From: Epiperipatus broadwayi
Lineage: Eukaryota; Onychophora; Udeonychophora; Euonychophora; Peripatidae
NCBI GenBank assembly: GCA_028023455.1
Contig: JAQFVV010006273.1
Span: 3,854,142 to 3,918,141 of the forward strand
Reading direction: 5' to 3'
DNA: 64,000 nt
Position numbers and translations under genes: made by a program. Numbering within the stretch: position 1 is the stretch's first letter; every line of letters begins with the position of its first letter. Shown one piece after another: positions 23,305 through 36,720 of the stretch. The notes beneath the pieces were generated by a model that worked only from the letters and a program-made list of their open reading frames with translations, did not search any database and was not told where the DNA came from.

Positions 23305-24290
23305 AGATTTATTTTAATTTATATAATCAGAACAATCAAACTCCCACCTGGTTCAAAATAATTAGTGCTCAGTTTATATTAAGATAGAAATTGCTTAAAC
23401 TTTAAAGGACAGGCTTCGATCTTCTCACCCTTCCAACAATTCAATCATTTATTTCATTGAAAAACCAATGATTGAAAGCTCAAAGTCCTTGATATTATAG
23501 TCACATCCATGTAAACATTATGTCAATTTAACTCCTCATATTATCAGACCATTATGTAACATTTTATATTAATAGAAGAGGGATAGGTTGGACTTATACT
23601 ATGATGCAACCTATTTCCAAGGCATATGAGCTGAGCTCTCATTGTATATATGTGGGGGAGATTAGTTCTGCACAAAATATATATTGGAAATCATCTATCT
23701 TTTTTATATATGTATTGGTTGTTTGAGATGAAGTGGAGGATGAATACAGTAAATTCAAATCCCTCTCTTTATTATAATAAACATTCAGTGTACTGAATGA
23801 ATAGGTTAATTATATATTGCCTTGGAAATAGGTTACATCATAGTATAAATCCAGCTCATCCTTCTGTTAATATAAATGGACACATAATAGCCTGGTAATA
23901 TAAGGCATTAGGTTGACATAATATCTATATGGGGGTGATTACAATATCCTTTGAGCATTCAATTGATGGTTTTTCAATGAATTGTTGGAGTGAGAGATAA
24001 TTCAAGCCTGTCCATTAAAGTTTAAAAAATTGTTATCTTAATACAAACCAAGAACTGAATGCATATATGTGTGGGAGATTATGACTGGCCCAACTATCAT
24101 GATACTGATTCTGCACAAAATATGTATAATGGGGGATCATCTCTCTTTTTCACATGTGTGTGGTCATGGATATCAGTTGTTTGAGATGGAGTGGAGGATA
24201 AATAAACTGAAAATCCTAAGTTCAAATCCCTCTATTTACTATAATAGACATTCAGTATACTGAATGAATAAGTAAACGAAATTATGACAA
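23305..24290 (+). mobile_element. Family D element: inverted partial copy, then 1.4 direct copies
   Basis: 23305-23625 is the inverted counterpart of 23815-24065 (for example ACTATGATGCAACCTATTTCC against GGAAATAGGTTACATCATAG). Between and after them lie two direct copies of the tRNA-like segment (23625-23815 and 24055-24262), each ending with TTCAAATCCCTCT and CATTCAGTRTACTGAATGAA. The order, inverted partial copy and then direct copies, repeats the design seen at 12779, 15135 and 36414. The hammerhead core is deleted in the first segment copy and scrambled in the second. No target duplication was found. Confidence 0.65.
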
Positions 24291-24623
24291 TAATTAACAA
24301 GAATATTGCACAAAGAAAGGCAACATAGGAAAAAAAAACTTATAGGAGCACTTCTTATAAATCAATTAAATTTTTTTATAATAAATAGACAATTTGCACA
24401 ATTTTTGGAAATCATTGACTTTCGTTTCTTTTATGCATAAGTTGAGTTGAAGATGATTCCAATCTAAATAATCAAAAGAACTTGTATATAAATTTTATAG
24501 TGATATTTTTTTACCATCAATATAATTTAAAACTATTGTATATATACTGTGAATATTTCTCAACTTTTTTAAAATTAAATTATAAACTAAGACAAAGTAA
24601 GTTTAAATAAGTTTCATATTATT

Positions 24624-24629
24624 TTTATT
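24624..24629 (-). terminator. Candidate polyadenylation signal of the ABCC gene
   Basis: AATAAA on the minus strand about 32-37 bases downstream of the TAG stop. It is the first canonical hexamer after the stop. In such AT-rich DNA the hexamer occurs often by chance, so the position is plausible rather than proven. Confidence 0.4.
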
Positions 24630-24660
24630 ATTGTTTAACATACAATTATTATTATTTTAA

Positions 24661-24747
24661 CTACAACAGATTAGCTTGTTTCATCATAAGTGTAAATTTA
24701 GAAGATTCTTCTGATAAAAGTTTGACAGGTGTATCATATTCCACAAC
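24661..24747 (-). CDS. ABC transporter subfamily C (MRP/ABCC5-like), terminal coding exon
   Basis: Last coding exon, 28 codons plus TAG. The acceptor is a pyrimidine-rich TTGTTTTCAG. It begins VVEYDTP, the standard ABCC continuation after the SG(E/Q) at the end of the previous exon, and continues KLLSEESSKF with a short C-terminal tail ending NLL. In ABCC5 the matching segment reads VVEFDTP followed by LLSNDSSRF, so the register is convincing. There is no further C-terminal extension. The 3' untranslated region runs to lower coordinates, with an AATAAA signal about 35 bases after the stop. Confidence 0.88.
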   Translation of the reverse strand, partial: VVEYDTPVKLLSEESSKFTLMMKQANLL

Positions 24748-26859
24748 CTGAAAACAATCACAATTATATAGATAGGTAAATATATTTTGCATCTGCATTA
24801 ATATTTTCTTATGTATCTATATAAATTTATTAATACACATAAGTAATTACATGCATAAACTTAAACTTTTCGATCAGGTTTATTGCTTTTTGATGAGATT
24901 AAAAAATATAAATACATACAAACAATATAAATCATAACTAATATATGTAAAAAACAATAAATAAATAAATTATGGTATCTTTAAATTTTAAAAAGCTTTA
25001 AATAACAATAATGATTTCATTGTAGTTGTTGAAAGCAATTGAAGTATTTTGGCAATTTATTTATTATTTTTTTTGTATGTATAAATATAAGAGATCGTTA
25101 TTTATTTAAGAAAGGAAAAGATTTGAACCATATAATTACTTAAAATATTTTTTGTGAGATACAGTATTATTTCAATCAAGAAACATACTTCTATTTAAAA
25201 ACCTGTTAATAATATAAAACTGTGATCTTATGTACTATTAAGTATTATATTAAGTATTCATTTGATTGAAAAAGTTTTAATGACATTAATTTGCATATTG
25301 TGAAATGTCTCATAGTATAGAGATCAGTAATGTCATGGAATTTGATCTGGATAAAATTAAAAAAATAAATGAATAAATGTTTCAAACAAGTTCCATAAAT
25401 AAAATCTAAATATTCTTATAAAACAAAACAGAATCACCAGCTATCATTTGCAAAACTTATGAAAATTCTTCAAAAACGTTATTTAAAAGACTTTGATCTG
25501 CAATTGGCTATTTAAAAGTACGTTTGCCTTTCATATAGTAGGTTAAGACTGAATAATTTTTATTGCATTTATTAATTAAATATAGGTACTTCTTAAACTT
25601 AAAAAAACATTTTGTGTTCTAAAAATATAAATGATTAACTTTTTAATAAAAAGTTAACAAGGCATCAAACTTCTCTGTTTACATTTAACTCTTTTGAAAA
25701 CTGTAATTCAGTTTATTTACTCCACTGAAGAGTTATCTATTGCAAGTTTGTGTACTTAATAAGCACAAGATAGTAGTGCTATAAGTCACACACCAGATTA
25801 GTTTCTGATCAATACATCAATGAGAAATAGTTCTATGTCTCTGAGGACAAGCAATTGAATTACTATTTGATTTTAAAGTATTAATGATATGTAGTATTAA
25901 TCACAAGACATAATTCTACCATATAATACTTTCATTAAACTCAAGTTTTAGACAAACATCTGAATTTATTTTGTTTCACTAAGTAGACTGAACTTCACTA
26001 TAAAAATATTTTTTCTCTCAAATCTACATACTTTTTCTAAATAATTGATTTGCAGAGATATCTAAGTACAAGAATGCAAACTATACCTCAATTTTAACAT
26101 AATTAAATGTTATAAAAACATAACTAATCACAATTGGCCCTTATGTAATTTTTTCTAATATAATAGTCTCAAAGCATTTTATTGCAGAGTTCTCCAAAAA
26201 CAAAATATGGTGAAATAGACAGCAAAACTCATCATGCTTGACAACTGATTGATGGTCAACATTTTAGAAATTTTAAATCTTTTTATAATTAAAAATATCT
26301 GGATATCCATTTATACCCAAGATTGAATAGATAACTAAATTAAAAAAAAATCTGATGTTTATTTTGAACCTGACAAATTTTAAAGGGAAAACTAATCTGA
26401 ATTCAGGCTACAGGGTAATGCATATATTAACCAATACCAAATGAGACTTTTGCAATTGTACTTGAATTTCTTCTATTAATTGTAAAAATAAATAATCATA
26501 AATTATACAGATTATAGAAAACTTTCTGTATTTTTTTTTTACTGGAAAAATTTATTGCAATATAGTTGCCAATTTTATCTACCTCATTGGATATTTTTAG
26601 AATATATTGATATATGTGATTGCATGGGTGTATAGATATATAAACTGTGAATATTATTTTTAAAATATTTTATATTTATGTAGCCCTGATTTATGTATAG
26701 ATATAAATATATTAAAAAATAGAAATATTAGATTTATTTATACAATTCTTATTCATCATTTCACTTTTAATTTTATTTTTTTTGCTTGCATTTAATTCTG
26801 AAGATGGTCAACTAGGTTTTTCAAATCAATTACAGTTGTAATAATAAATTTTTCTGGGA

Positions 26860-29800
26860 GTGGAGAATAAAGTGTTTTCTGTCATTGCGGATTCATCTTA
26901 AGCTTGGTCCCAAATAATAAACTTGGGTAAAATAAAATCAAGATTGTATATAGTGCACATAATCCAAATTGTTTTATAATTCAAGAGTTCATAAGAAGCG
27001 TGAGTGCCAAAACTTATGCCAATCTGTGGATCTTACACAATACTTTATTAATGCACTAAACTATGCAAGCAGTTAATTTGATTATTCCTAATAATTAAAG
27101 TGATCTGGATATAAAATGAAGATTTATTTGATAAAAGGCATGGTAATTATCAGACATGTCGCAATGATAATTCATTATTTGGAATTACTCTGATAGTGAT
27201 GTATATTGTCCAATACTTACTAGACTGCAGTAAAGCATAGTCAAGTTTAGAGTTGAAAACTGCTAGTTACTAATACCAACACACCTTATATGAGACAAGC
27301 TATCATGTCTTTAATTATTAGGTGGTATAAAGAATCACAGCATTCCTCAAAGTACTGACTGTTACCATTAGTAATTAAACATTGGTAACTTCAACAACTA
27401 TAGCAAAAGTGATTTTTTTTTAAAATTAACTGTTGTATATATACATTATTAATGTAAATAAATACAATAATAACATTGATATATTATTTACTTACCAGTG
27501 GAAAATTAAATACAACAATAATCTTTGTAATTAATCATAATTTACAAATATCAGAAAATGTTATGGAGGTTTTATAAATAAACATAGATTTACAATTTAT
27601 AAAAATAATAATAAAATAAAAAAGTTTAAGTAAATTGCATAATCTATTTCAAAGTAAATAAAAAAATCCTAAATTTTTGATGTTATATGTGATCAGAGAA
27701 GCATTTAAAATCTGACGTCTGCTTGAAATTTAACAAGCAAATAAATACGAACAAAGCTAAATAAGAACATGATAATAATGTCTTATGAAATTAATATTAG
27801 TTGGTTAGTGAAAAAAAAAATATATATGAAAAACTGACTTACAATAAAATAATTCAAAACCATAGAAATGAAGCGAAACAAAAAAAGGAATAAAGTCAGT
27901 ATATAAAAAAAACACAAATTATTTGATCGACAAAAGAGTGACATTAAGAAAAATGCTGAATTTTTTTTTATTAATAGGGCCCTTATATAGGTGAATGTTT
28001 CATTTATGTAGATACATAAACACATGCTTCAAAGATCCAGAGAATAAGATCAAGAGATTTCCAAGTTGAATTAAAAAAAAAAGAATACTTAAAGCTAGCA
28101 AATCATTCATTTTATATCAATAATATAATTAATTGAAAGAAAAAGAAGAAAATCTCATTTAAATGGATTATTGCTGCCACATTTTTTGTTATTTTATCTG
28201 AAAGAATTTACATTAGGTTGAAACTTGCATCAAATCTTCATAGAGAGAAGAAGGCAGAATCTCTAATAAAAGAGAACTAAAAAGCATGTATTATATTTAT
28301 AAAAGATTCAATTGATTGCTCCATGATATAATTTTTTATATAACTCAAGCTTTAATGAAATATACTTTTAATACTTAATAAATTCAATTGTTCACAATAA
28401 GGTGAAAGAGCTGGCTATAAAACAGAAGTCCGTATGAAAGAAAGACAAGTGCTGATAAGCCATTTTCAGAACAATAATTCACTGTTTCTGGAATTATTTT
28501 GATAGTAATACACACTGACACTAATTTCAGATTTTTGGAATGTGGTTAGACATGCTCAAGTTTTGAATGGAAATATGCTAGTGACAAATTTTTTTTCAAA
28601 TTTTTATGAGACAAGCCAACACATTTGACAGTATTAGGTTTTATCTAGAATGAATTATGGCATTCTTCCAATCTCTTCTAATGGTTTCTGATAATTATGT
28701 ATTTATAATCTCAATAATAATAGTGGGTGACAAAGTCATATGTGCTGTAAATACATTGTTATAATAACTAGGTACAATAAATATTTTGGCATACTTTATG
28801 GGTATCTTAATTATTTATTAGCTAGAAAATATTATTTTCTGGCAGAAATATATATATACATGCATCAAATTCATTATCACACAACTTTAAAATTAATAAA
28901 ATATTGATTATGATTGTTTTTAGAAAAATGCAGTCTCTTTAATTATGAATACACTAGTGGTTTTTGCAATTCTAGAAAATTTATTAAAGAGCAAAGGTAA
29001 GTGCATTATTGTGCTACAATAAATATATTTGGCCTTCAATTCACAGTAAAATAATGTAATTGTCTGAAAGTATATGCATAAAAAAAACTAAAAATTTAAT
29101 AGTAAGAATGTAAATAATTCAATACCAACAGAAAGCAACCATAAACATTAGAGATAAATATGAAGAATAAGATTCATAAAAATGTAATCATAAGAGATAT
29201 TATCATAATAGTATATATGATTTTAGTATAACAAAAATTAAAACATACTGGCAGTGATATTAAATAAGAACTTTGTTTCATATTTGGATATATGTATGTA
29301 TTTAGAACTTAAAGAAATGAGGTAATCAGAGATAAAATAACAATAAGCATTACTGGATTCAAAAATGATTAATTAAAAAATAATCAACCAATATAATTAT
29401 TTTCTAGACCATTCACATTAAAGTGAAATATATAAAAATTCAGAGATAAGAGAAGTGGGGTGTCTTTTTTTACACATTTGCATCATGCTTACAGAAAATA
29501 CAAGTGGCCGAGTGTAAGGAGAACTACGGAGGGACCCAATGAACTCCACCATTGAAGGTACCAAAGTAGACCTAAGGACTATGCAGACCATATCAGCCTT
29601 ATTATAATTTTATTATCATTGGCCATGCATGTTGTAAATAACAATCTTATATGTAATAGATATTAAGCATTATTGGGTAAATTTTAATATTGTATAACTT
29701 GTGGCAATAAAGTCAGTATTTATTATAATAACTTGTTTTCAAAGTACTTTTTGTTCTGCTGGTCTGACCATCTTATCCCCACTTATAGGACTCATGGTGG

Positions 29801-31700
29801 CTGTACATAGTAGATAGCAATAATTTTGGTTATATTATTTATCTAATTGTTATATATTCAATAGTAAAACTAATTGTGGATTTATAATCCATAATAAACA
29901 GTCACAGATAGCTCAAAAACTTATAAGAGAATTCTTGTGATTGGTTTAAATTTTTATGTACTAATCTTATCATTTAAGTGTGTAACATATCAGAACTCTT
30001 TACAATAAGATTTTGGTTGCTGTACGTTTCTTTAATTTGAACAGTCAATCTCTTAATGATTTTTTTTGTTTTCCATAAATATCTTAATGGAAGGGAAAAT
30101 TAGTGTATATACTATAAAAATATATATTTAAACAGTAATTTACTCAATTTAATCTATTTCAGAATCTTCAACTGTAAAACTGAGTAATCACCTGACATTA
30201 GATGTAGTGACAACTAAAATTCTGGCTATTAGTAATTGATAATGATTGAATTTACACATTCATAAATCCAATAATAACCATTATATTATATCTTCCAAAT
30301 TGCTATTCAGATTTAAGTATTACTTACTTGCATAGGCGTAATGTAGGCTAGAATTTATATATTTGATGACCTCAGTTAAACATTGCTGTATCATTAATTT
30401 AGTGATTACTCAAATTTACAATAATTTATCCTGAAGTAACATTAAGAGTGAATTAATATTGCTAATGCAGATGTTGAATGTAAATAGGAAGAGTGTAATA
30501 CAGTTATGAACAATGTGAAATTTATACGTAATTAAATTTTAATTATTTCAAATTAATGTTTGTTTTCAATATAATAATTGTTTTTAATAATATTTACGAA
30601 TATTAGAATATAAATATTTACAGAAGAAATGTTGATTATCTTTTGTAGATAATAATTTTATCTGGGTTAGAACAGCATATTGTTATTAGGATGAGTAGAG
30701 TGCATTTTCAACTCTAGTTATTAGTAATGAAGTGCAAATTTTTAATCACAAAATTGATTTGGAATTAGATTAAATGAATTATTTTCTCTAATTAGTAAGA
30801 ATTATTATATTTTCAAAAGTATACAGGTAGCTTAGAATACAGTAAAAATTATTTCCAAGATCAGCAATTATTAAAAAGATTAGATTGCCTTATCTTTTTA
30901 AAATTTTTGAAAAGGAAGTATTAATATTGAATCATACTGTTGTTTAATTTACAGCATGATTCAATTAATCACATGATTTCAATTAATCACACACAAAATC
31001 AGGCAAAAACTAAAATAATAAAATTTAGATAATACAAATGCACATTAATTAATAAAAAAGAGACAACAAATTAATGTTATAAAATAAACTAGTTGGCTGC
31101 TTATGCATGTAACATAAAAATTCAAGATGAGCTCATAGAAACTTCAAAAGATCAAGGTTTAATTATATAAAAAACTAACAATATGAATATTTTATATATT
31201 GATTTTTAATTGGATTTTCAATGTTGTTGGCTCATCTTAAACTTAGCTTCAATAATGAACTCGTCCAAACTATACAGTTATGTAAAGTGGAATCAAAATA
31301 TAATATGGCTGAATAGAAAATAATGTAAAATAGCTAATAACACAAACAAACCACTCATGCAGCTAATTCAGTAAATTCAATGTTCATAGAAGATAGCAGA
31401 ATTATAAAATGGAAATTCACTTAAGAAAAAAACAAGTGATATTAGGTCATGTTAATTCACTGGTTTGGCATTATTCTCACAGTAATGCACATTTCCCCAT
31501 TTTTTGCAGAAGATGGTCAGACATTTTGGACTCTTCATAAAACAAGCAAATATAACTGGAAATGTTAGGTTTATTAAAATGAATCACAGAATTTGTCCAA
31601 TTTATTGATTGTTACAGTCAACTAATACACATTACAATGGGCATAATAGTTATAATTATATTATTTCTATAATATAATAAATGAAAGTATAAACTCATAG
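26860..31700. repeat. Three or four old diverged copies of an intronic repeat
   Basis: Segments at about 26870-27420, 28430-28760 and 31190-31700 share an ordered set of motifs: AATTCA(T/C)T..TTGGAATTA, a GTGATG/GTAATGCAC block, GAGACAAGC(T/C)A, ATTAGGT and AATTATGGCATTC-like pieces, and ACTGTTAC. They are strongly diverged. There is no coding potential and I cannot classify them. Confidence 0.45.
29455..29745 (+). mobile_element. Possible LINE 3' end
   Basis: A less AT-rich stretch (GTGGCCGAGTGTAAGGAGAA, GGAGGGACCCAATGAACTCC, ACTATGCAGACCATATCAGC) followed by AATAAAGTCAGTATTTATTATAATAA. The composition and the trailing AATAAAG suggest a LINE 3' untranslated region, but no coding part is attached. 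Confidence 0.3.
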
Positions 31701-33084
31701 CTAAACCCCATTAAGACATAAGCAATCATGAATATATTAATGAAATAAGCACATCTTGCCAGTATTCAATTAGTTTACCACCAGTGATGTTCTGTGTGGT
31801 TTAAACAGCATAAGATATAAGAGAAAAAGATACTTGGACTAATTTTCAGTTGAATAAAGTAAAACAAATTTCCCTTTTAGTAAGTTTAACAAAACTATTC
31901 TGATCACTTGTCATTAGAGTTCTTGAATCCCATATGAATTCTAAGATACTAACACATAATTATTTATTTTAATTTACAAAGGTAACAACCAGAACAAAAA
32001 AGAAAGAATGAAGTCACACATCATATTAACTTGTGATTTTATATTATTTTCCAAACACACACAAAAAAGTGTTGAAGGTTTGTGTGATGGGTTGGTTGGC
32101 TTATCATCTAATATGTGTGTTGAATGTCTTGAAAAGTTTAATTTTAGTAAATATTAAATGTCAACAGAATATACAGAAACAAATGTAATAATATCACAGA
32201 AACAGGTAGTATATGTAACTGTTCCTGTTTGTGTGAATTACTAAAGAGATATACTAATGTTTGTGTGATATATTAACATTTGTTTGGTGATATATAAAGT
32301 TGGTGATATATAATGTTTGTGTGATATATAAAGTGAAGATTGGAATATTTAAAAAAATTAAAATTTAAAAATTAAATATTAGATGATGAATAGTCCAATA
32401 TAAAAATACACATAAAAAAGTGTTTTCTTTAACTAATTTTTACAGCATTTTTTTTAACTGAGATGCATTTTCAAAAATCTAACTTTTCTAAAAAGAACAA
32501 TAAGTATAACGATTCTAAAAGTTAGTATTTTTTAGGAGATAGTATAAAATACAGGCCATTCTGAAATATTTAAAAGAAAACTTTTTTTTTATAAAAACTT
32601 CATGCTTCTTTAGACAAAAAAAAAACTTTTACGATACATAATTGACAATCTTATTATTGGTTTTTTTTTTTAAATCTAAATAGATCCCATTATCAAAATC
32701 TACTGAGAACATAAAAACTCTTATTATATCTTGGTTTATTGTTATTGATTATAGACTTACCAACAGTGTTTCTTAGTTCACAAATAAATTCCTAAAAAGT
32801 AAAACCAAGCTAAACCATAAAAAAATGTTCATAAACAAGAGAAAGTTTTTAGTAGTTGCCATTTGTATTAAATGATGTAGGCTAGATTTTTCAGAGCTAT
32901 ATCTTTGTATATATTTTTATATTGGACTATTTCCATCATCTAATACCTGCATTGAATGTCTTTAGAAAAAGTTAACTTTATTTAAACATTCCAAATACAT
33001 TCAACTGTTAGTAATAGCACATCAAACAGGTTAGTATATGCACAACATTTTGAAAGGTATTATTATCATATCTTCTTCAGGTGT

Positions 33085-33185
33085 TGCTGACCTGACCGGC
33101 ATCAGTATTAGCATGGGATTCGAATCTGGTTACATAGATTATTGGATTTTAAGGTAACATGCTAACCAAGTGAGCCATCCTAGTT
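33085..33185 (-). mobile_element. tRNA-derived SINE fragment
   Basis: On the minus strand: GGATGGCTCACTTGGTTAGC (A box), ACCTTAAAATCC, then CCAGATTCGAATCCCATGC (B box GATTCGAATCC) at tRNA-like spacing. It differs in sequence from the tRNA-Gly-like SINE. Confidence 0.65.
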
Positions 33186-34139
33186 TCAGACTGTTGCTTT
33201 TCTTGTATTGTTAAATTTTTTTGATGTTATAATGAAAAAATAAATAATTCACATGCCCAACGCATACATGTAGGAGCATTTGTCATATCTACTATTGCTT
33301 ATCATGTTTTATCTATTTCAACTATTTTGTATCTCAACTTGTAATAAAATTGTTTTGCATCAAAACAAAACATTCCTAACGATTAGCAAAAACCAATCAG
33401 TCGAGATTCTGATTTGAACTCATAATATCAGTAAATTTCCTGTCTTATAATGATTTGTACTATCTAAAAGAGTGATATATAAAACATCAAGAAATTAAAA
33501 TATAAGAAAGCAAATTTACAGACTAATTTTGCTTTTTGAAAAAATTGTACAATTAAGATGCGATATCCTTTAAATGCTCCATGATGAGCTATAGCTCGCT
33601 TATTTATAATTCTCAGCACGACTGTAAAAAATCTATAGAAATAAAATATTTAAAACGTTAACATATTTTAACATACACACGTCTATATATACTTATAATA
33701 TAATTTTAAAATTAGTGCGGTATATACATTATCCATAATTCCATACAAATAAATAATGCCTTTCATTTAAAATCAAATCAAAAATGTTTTTGAGGCAGTC
33801 TTTTGGCGGGGGGTGGGGTGATAAACGATTTTTTTTTCCAATCTTCTATTTATTGCAAGACCAAATCAACAATCTATTATTTAAAAAAAAAAAAAAAATA
33901 CTATAATACTATAGAATAGCTAGTGCTTAAATATTTTAATAAAGTGCTGGTAACAATTTTTTTGTTTCAGCTAAACATCCTCTCATCAATTTTGTCAGTA
34001 AGGAATTGAAATACAAAGCGATATAAATATCAGTGAAATTTTTTTAGCATTGTTAGAAAAAAATACAGTACTTCAGTAGTTTAATCATATATATTAAAAT
34101 AAAATATACGCACATAGTAGTGATGAAAACTGATAATTA

Positions 34140-34790
34140 CAAAGAAAAAACATTGATCAGATATTGTGATGTGATGCACTGTGGCTTCTCTTTTTTCGAA
34201 GTCATGAATCTCAGTCACTATGCCCTGAAAAACCTGTTAGCTACCTTACTTTCCCATTCTCCATCCTAAGAATTCCCCATATTCTTCATTATCCTGCTCC
34301 ATCCCATTTCCACATCTTTGTCAATTCTATGGCCTTTATATCTAAATTCCCATTATCTATTTCCAAATCCAGCATAAAAACCAAAAACCCATTTTCTGTA
34401 TAATCCCTTGGTTTATATTTATTCTCCTACAACTTCATTATTTGTACCATTTCTGCTTGCAGGTATTTACATTCAAATATTGATGTGATGTATTATGGCT
34501 TCTCCTTAAACGAAGTCAAGAATATCTCAGCAATTATGTCCAGATAAACCTGTTAGCCACTTTCTTTTACATTTCCCACTCTAAATTTACCCATAATCGG
34601 CTCTATCCCATTTCCACAACATAATTTTTGTCAACTCTATAACCTTTATATCTAAATCCTCCTTATCTTTTCCTAAACCCAGCAGAAAAACCAATAATTC
34701 ACTTTCTGTATAATCACTTTTTTCATATTTATTTTTCCACAACTTCATTATATGTACCCTTTCTGTTTTCAAACATTTATATTCAATTAA
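34140..34790 (-). repeat. Tandem duplication of a LINE 3' end (period 314 bp)
   Basis: TGATGTGATGYAYTRTGGCT starts at 34167 and again at 34481. The sequence in between repeats the LINE 3' coding end and untranslated region (GACTTCG..., then AGCC and CATCACATCA as the terminus on the minus strand). Two 3' ends therefore lie in tandem. Confidence 0.7.
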
Positions 34791-35888
34791 CAAATGTCTA
34801 ATATTTTCAATTCCTTCCTTACATAATTTACAAAATAAATCACCCATATTTTTCCATTTACATGTATATTCTTTTGTAGCTAAAGATCCCGTTCGAGCCT
34901 TAAACAATAAACTACTTTCCTTACTATTATCATATATTAACTCACACCTAATATTCTGTTTATTTCTATATATATTTAAACTCTTTTTACTCTCCATACT
35001 ATTTCTCCATCTCTCTAACTCCCTAGTCTTTATTAATAAATTTATTCTTTTATCCCATTCCTTACTACTATAACACTCAATAATCCTCTTAACACAATCA
35101 TCCCATCTTTTGTACAAATATACTGATATAAATTCTTTATCCAAATCTTTTGCATACTGCATTACCTTTCTCACCCATCTTGTTACCTGCCCTTTACTCA
35201 TAACCCAATTAAATACTATTTTAGCTATTCTTTTATTATCCATAAACTGCAATCTACCAAACATTTTCATTTTACTTTTTGCATCTCTCATATGAAAACT
35301 TGACCATCCCATTTCTCCTTGAGTTGTCTCCCTTGCTGTCCATACTTCTGCATCCAATGCATGTCTTCCTACTTCCCTTTGAGCTTTTTCTCAATAATCT
35401 AATATCTTTTTACTAACATATAATGCATCATTACCGTATGTTAGCCCTGCTACTGCAACTCCTTTCCATATAATTCTAGCTACATCATATTTATTATATG
35501 AAAATATGGTTAATTTCTTTAACAATCCCTTTCTTTTCTTTGCTTCATTTATCAATTTTTTCTCCCATTCATCCAAATAATATTTCTGATTACTTAAAAT
35601 AATTCCCAAATAACTATATCTATTTACCACACTTAACTTAATATCTCCCAATAAAAATTCTACATCTTCTCTTTCCTCAGTATTAACCATCATTATATTT
35701 TATTTTTCTTCACTAAATTTAATTCCCATCTCTTTACCCACCCTTGCACATGTCCTCAACATAACTTCCATATCTTTCACAATTTTTACAATTTTTTTTT
35801 CGTTGGGATTTGAAATGGCAATCAGCAAATATTGGAGTTCCATTATAAAGCATGAAACCGTATAAAAATATTTATGTATCTCAACCAT
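34587..35888 (-). pseudogene. CR1/jockey-like LINE ORF2, 3' half (reverse transcriptase tail and C-terminus)
   Basis: Three consecutive minus-strand open stretches: 35888-35700, 35693-35391 (VVNRYSYLGIILSNQ, then a W..K..NEAKKRKGLLKKL block, RIIWKGVAVAGLTYGNDALY) and 35357-34587 (EMGWSSFHMRDAKSKMKMFG, then LFCKLCKEGIENIRHLLIEY). The YLG box and WKGVAV.GLTYGN follow the RT palm/thumb of LINE ORF2 proteins known from arachnids and other invertebrates. The CKLC...H motif is their C-terminal zinc-binding end. A 256-codon uninterrupted stretch shows the copy is fairly young. The catalytic (Y/F)xDD part is missing from the readable section. Confidence 0.8.
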
Positions 35889-36129
35889 TTTTAAAATTTG
35901 TTTTCAAACCAATTATATGACATTATTCTGATTAAGATATTCAGAATAAAATAAAGAAAACTTATTAGAAAAATGTAAAACCTTCCTGTAACTATATTAA
36001 TAAGATTTTGATGAGCCTCAAATAATTTGAAAAATTTATATAATAAAAATTCTAACTAATTTATCTATACAATGAATATGATTTAATCTGGGTATTAATA
36101 ACATTCTAAATATGAATTTACATATATTA

Positions 36130-36720
36130 AATTTATTAAAAATCATCCTCATCATTATAATTATCATAATTTTCAACCATTACTGATCCACTGCTGGATG
36201 AAGGTCTCACCAAGTTTAATTGTTTCTCATCCCAGCACAATTCCTTAATTCATCCACATGAGGTCTCTTTTTAGGATTTTTTTTCCATCCCTTGGGATCC
36301 AGTTTAAGATTTCAAGTGTCCATCTATTATCATCTCTTTTAGCAGTATGACCAATCCAACTCCACTCCAATCTCTTAGTTCTTTCAGTGATGTCAGTAAC
36401 ACCTGTTTGTTCTAAAGCCAATAAATATTACATGATCACCATTTCTTATGCTTGCTCTTAACTGATATTAAAACAGGCAAAACTCTTTATATGTATTGTC
36501 ACAATTTTATATTGACGAGGGTCACAAGCCAAAAACTAGCCTGGGATCTTGGATGAGTAGGCGCTAGATGGGGATTTTATGCACAAGCCTTCTGGCATCC
36601 ATTAATTACTCTGGCTTGCACTGAGTGGCAATACATATAGAGTTTTGCTTGTTTTTATACCTGTTTGTTCTCTCACCCATATATTTTACTTTCAATCTTT
36701 TCTTATTACTACTGAAGCAT
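36130..36720 (-). pseudogene. RTE-type LINE C-terminal fragment, interrupted
   Basis: On the minus strand: GERTNR, then VTDITERTKRLEWSWIGH and AKRDDNRWTLEILNWIPRDG, the conserved tail of RTE ORF2 (typical form W.GHVAR..D.RW....W.PR). The reading is split by the family A insertion at 36414-36658. Confidence 0.8.
36414..36658 (+). mobile_element. Hammerhead repeat family A, complete short copy with perfect 13-bp target duplication
   Basis: The 13-mer ACCTGTTTGTTCT is present at 36401-36413 and 36659-36671 and interrupts an RTE reading frame, so these are true boundaries. The 245-bp element starts with an inverted partial copy (AAAACAGGCAAAACTC and ATGTATTGTCAC), then continues with the direct copy ending GTGGCAATACATATAGAGTT. 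The hammerhead region (TTGACGAGGGTCACAAGCCA, then AAAACTAG) is decayed. Confidence 0.8.
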
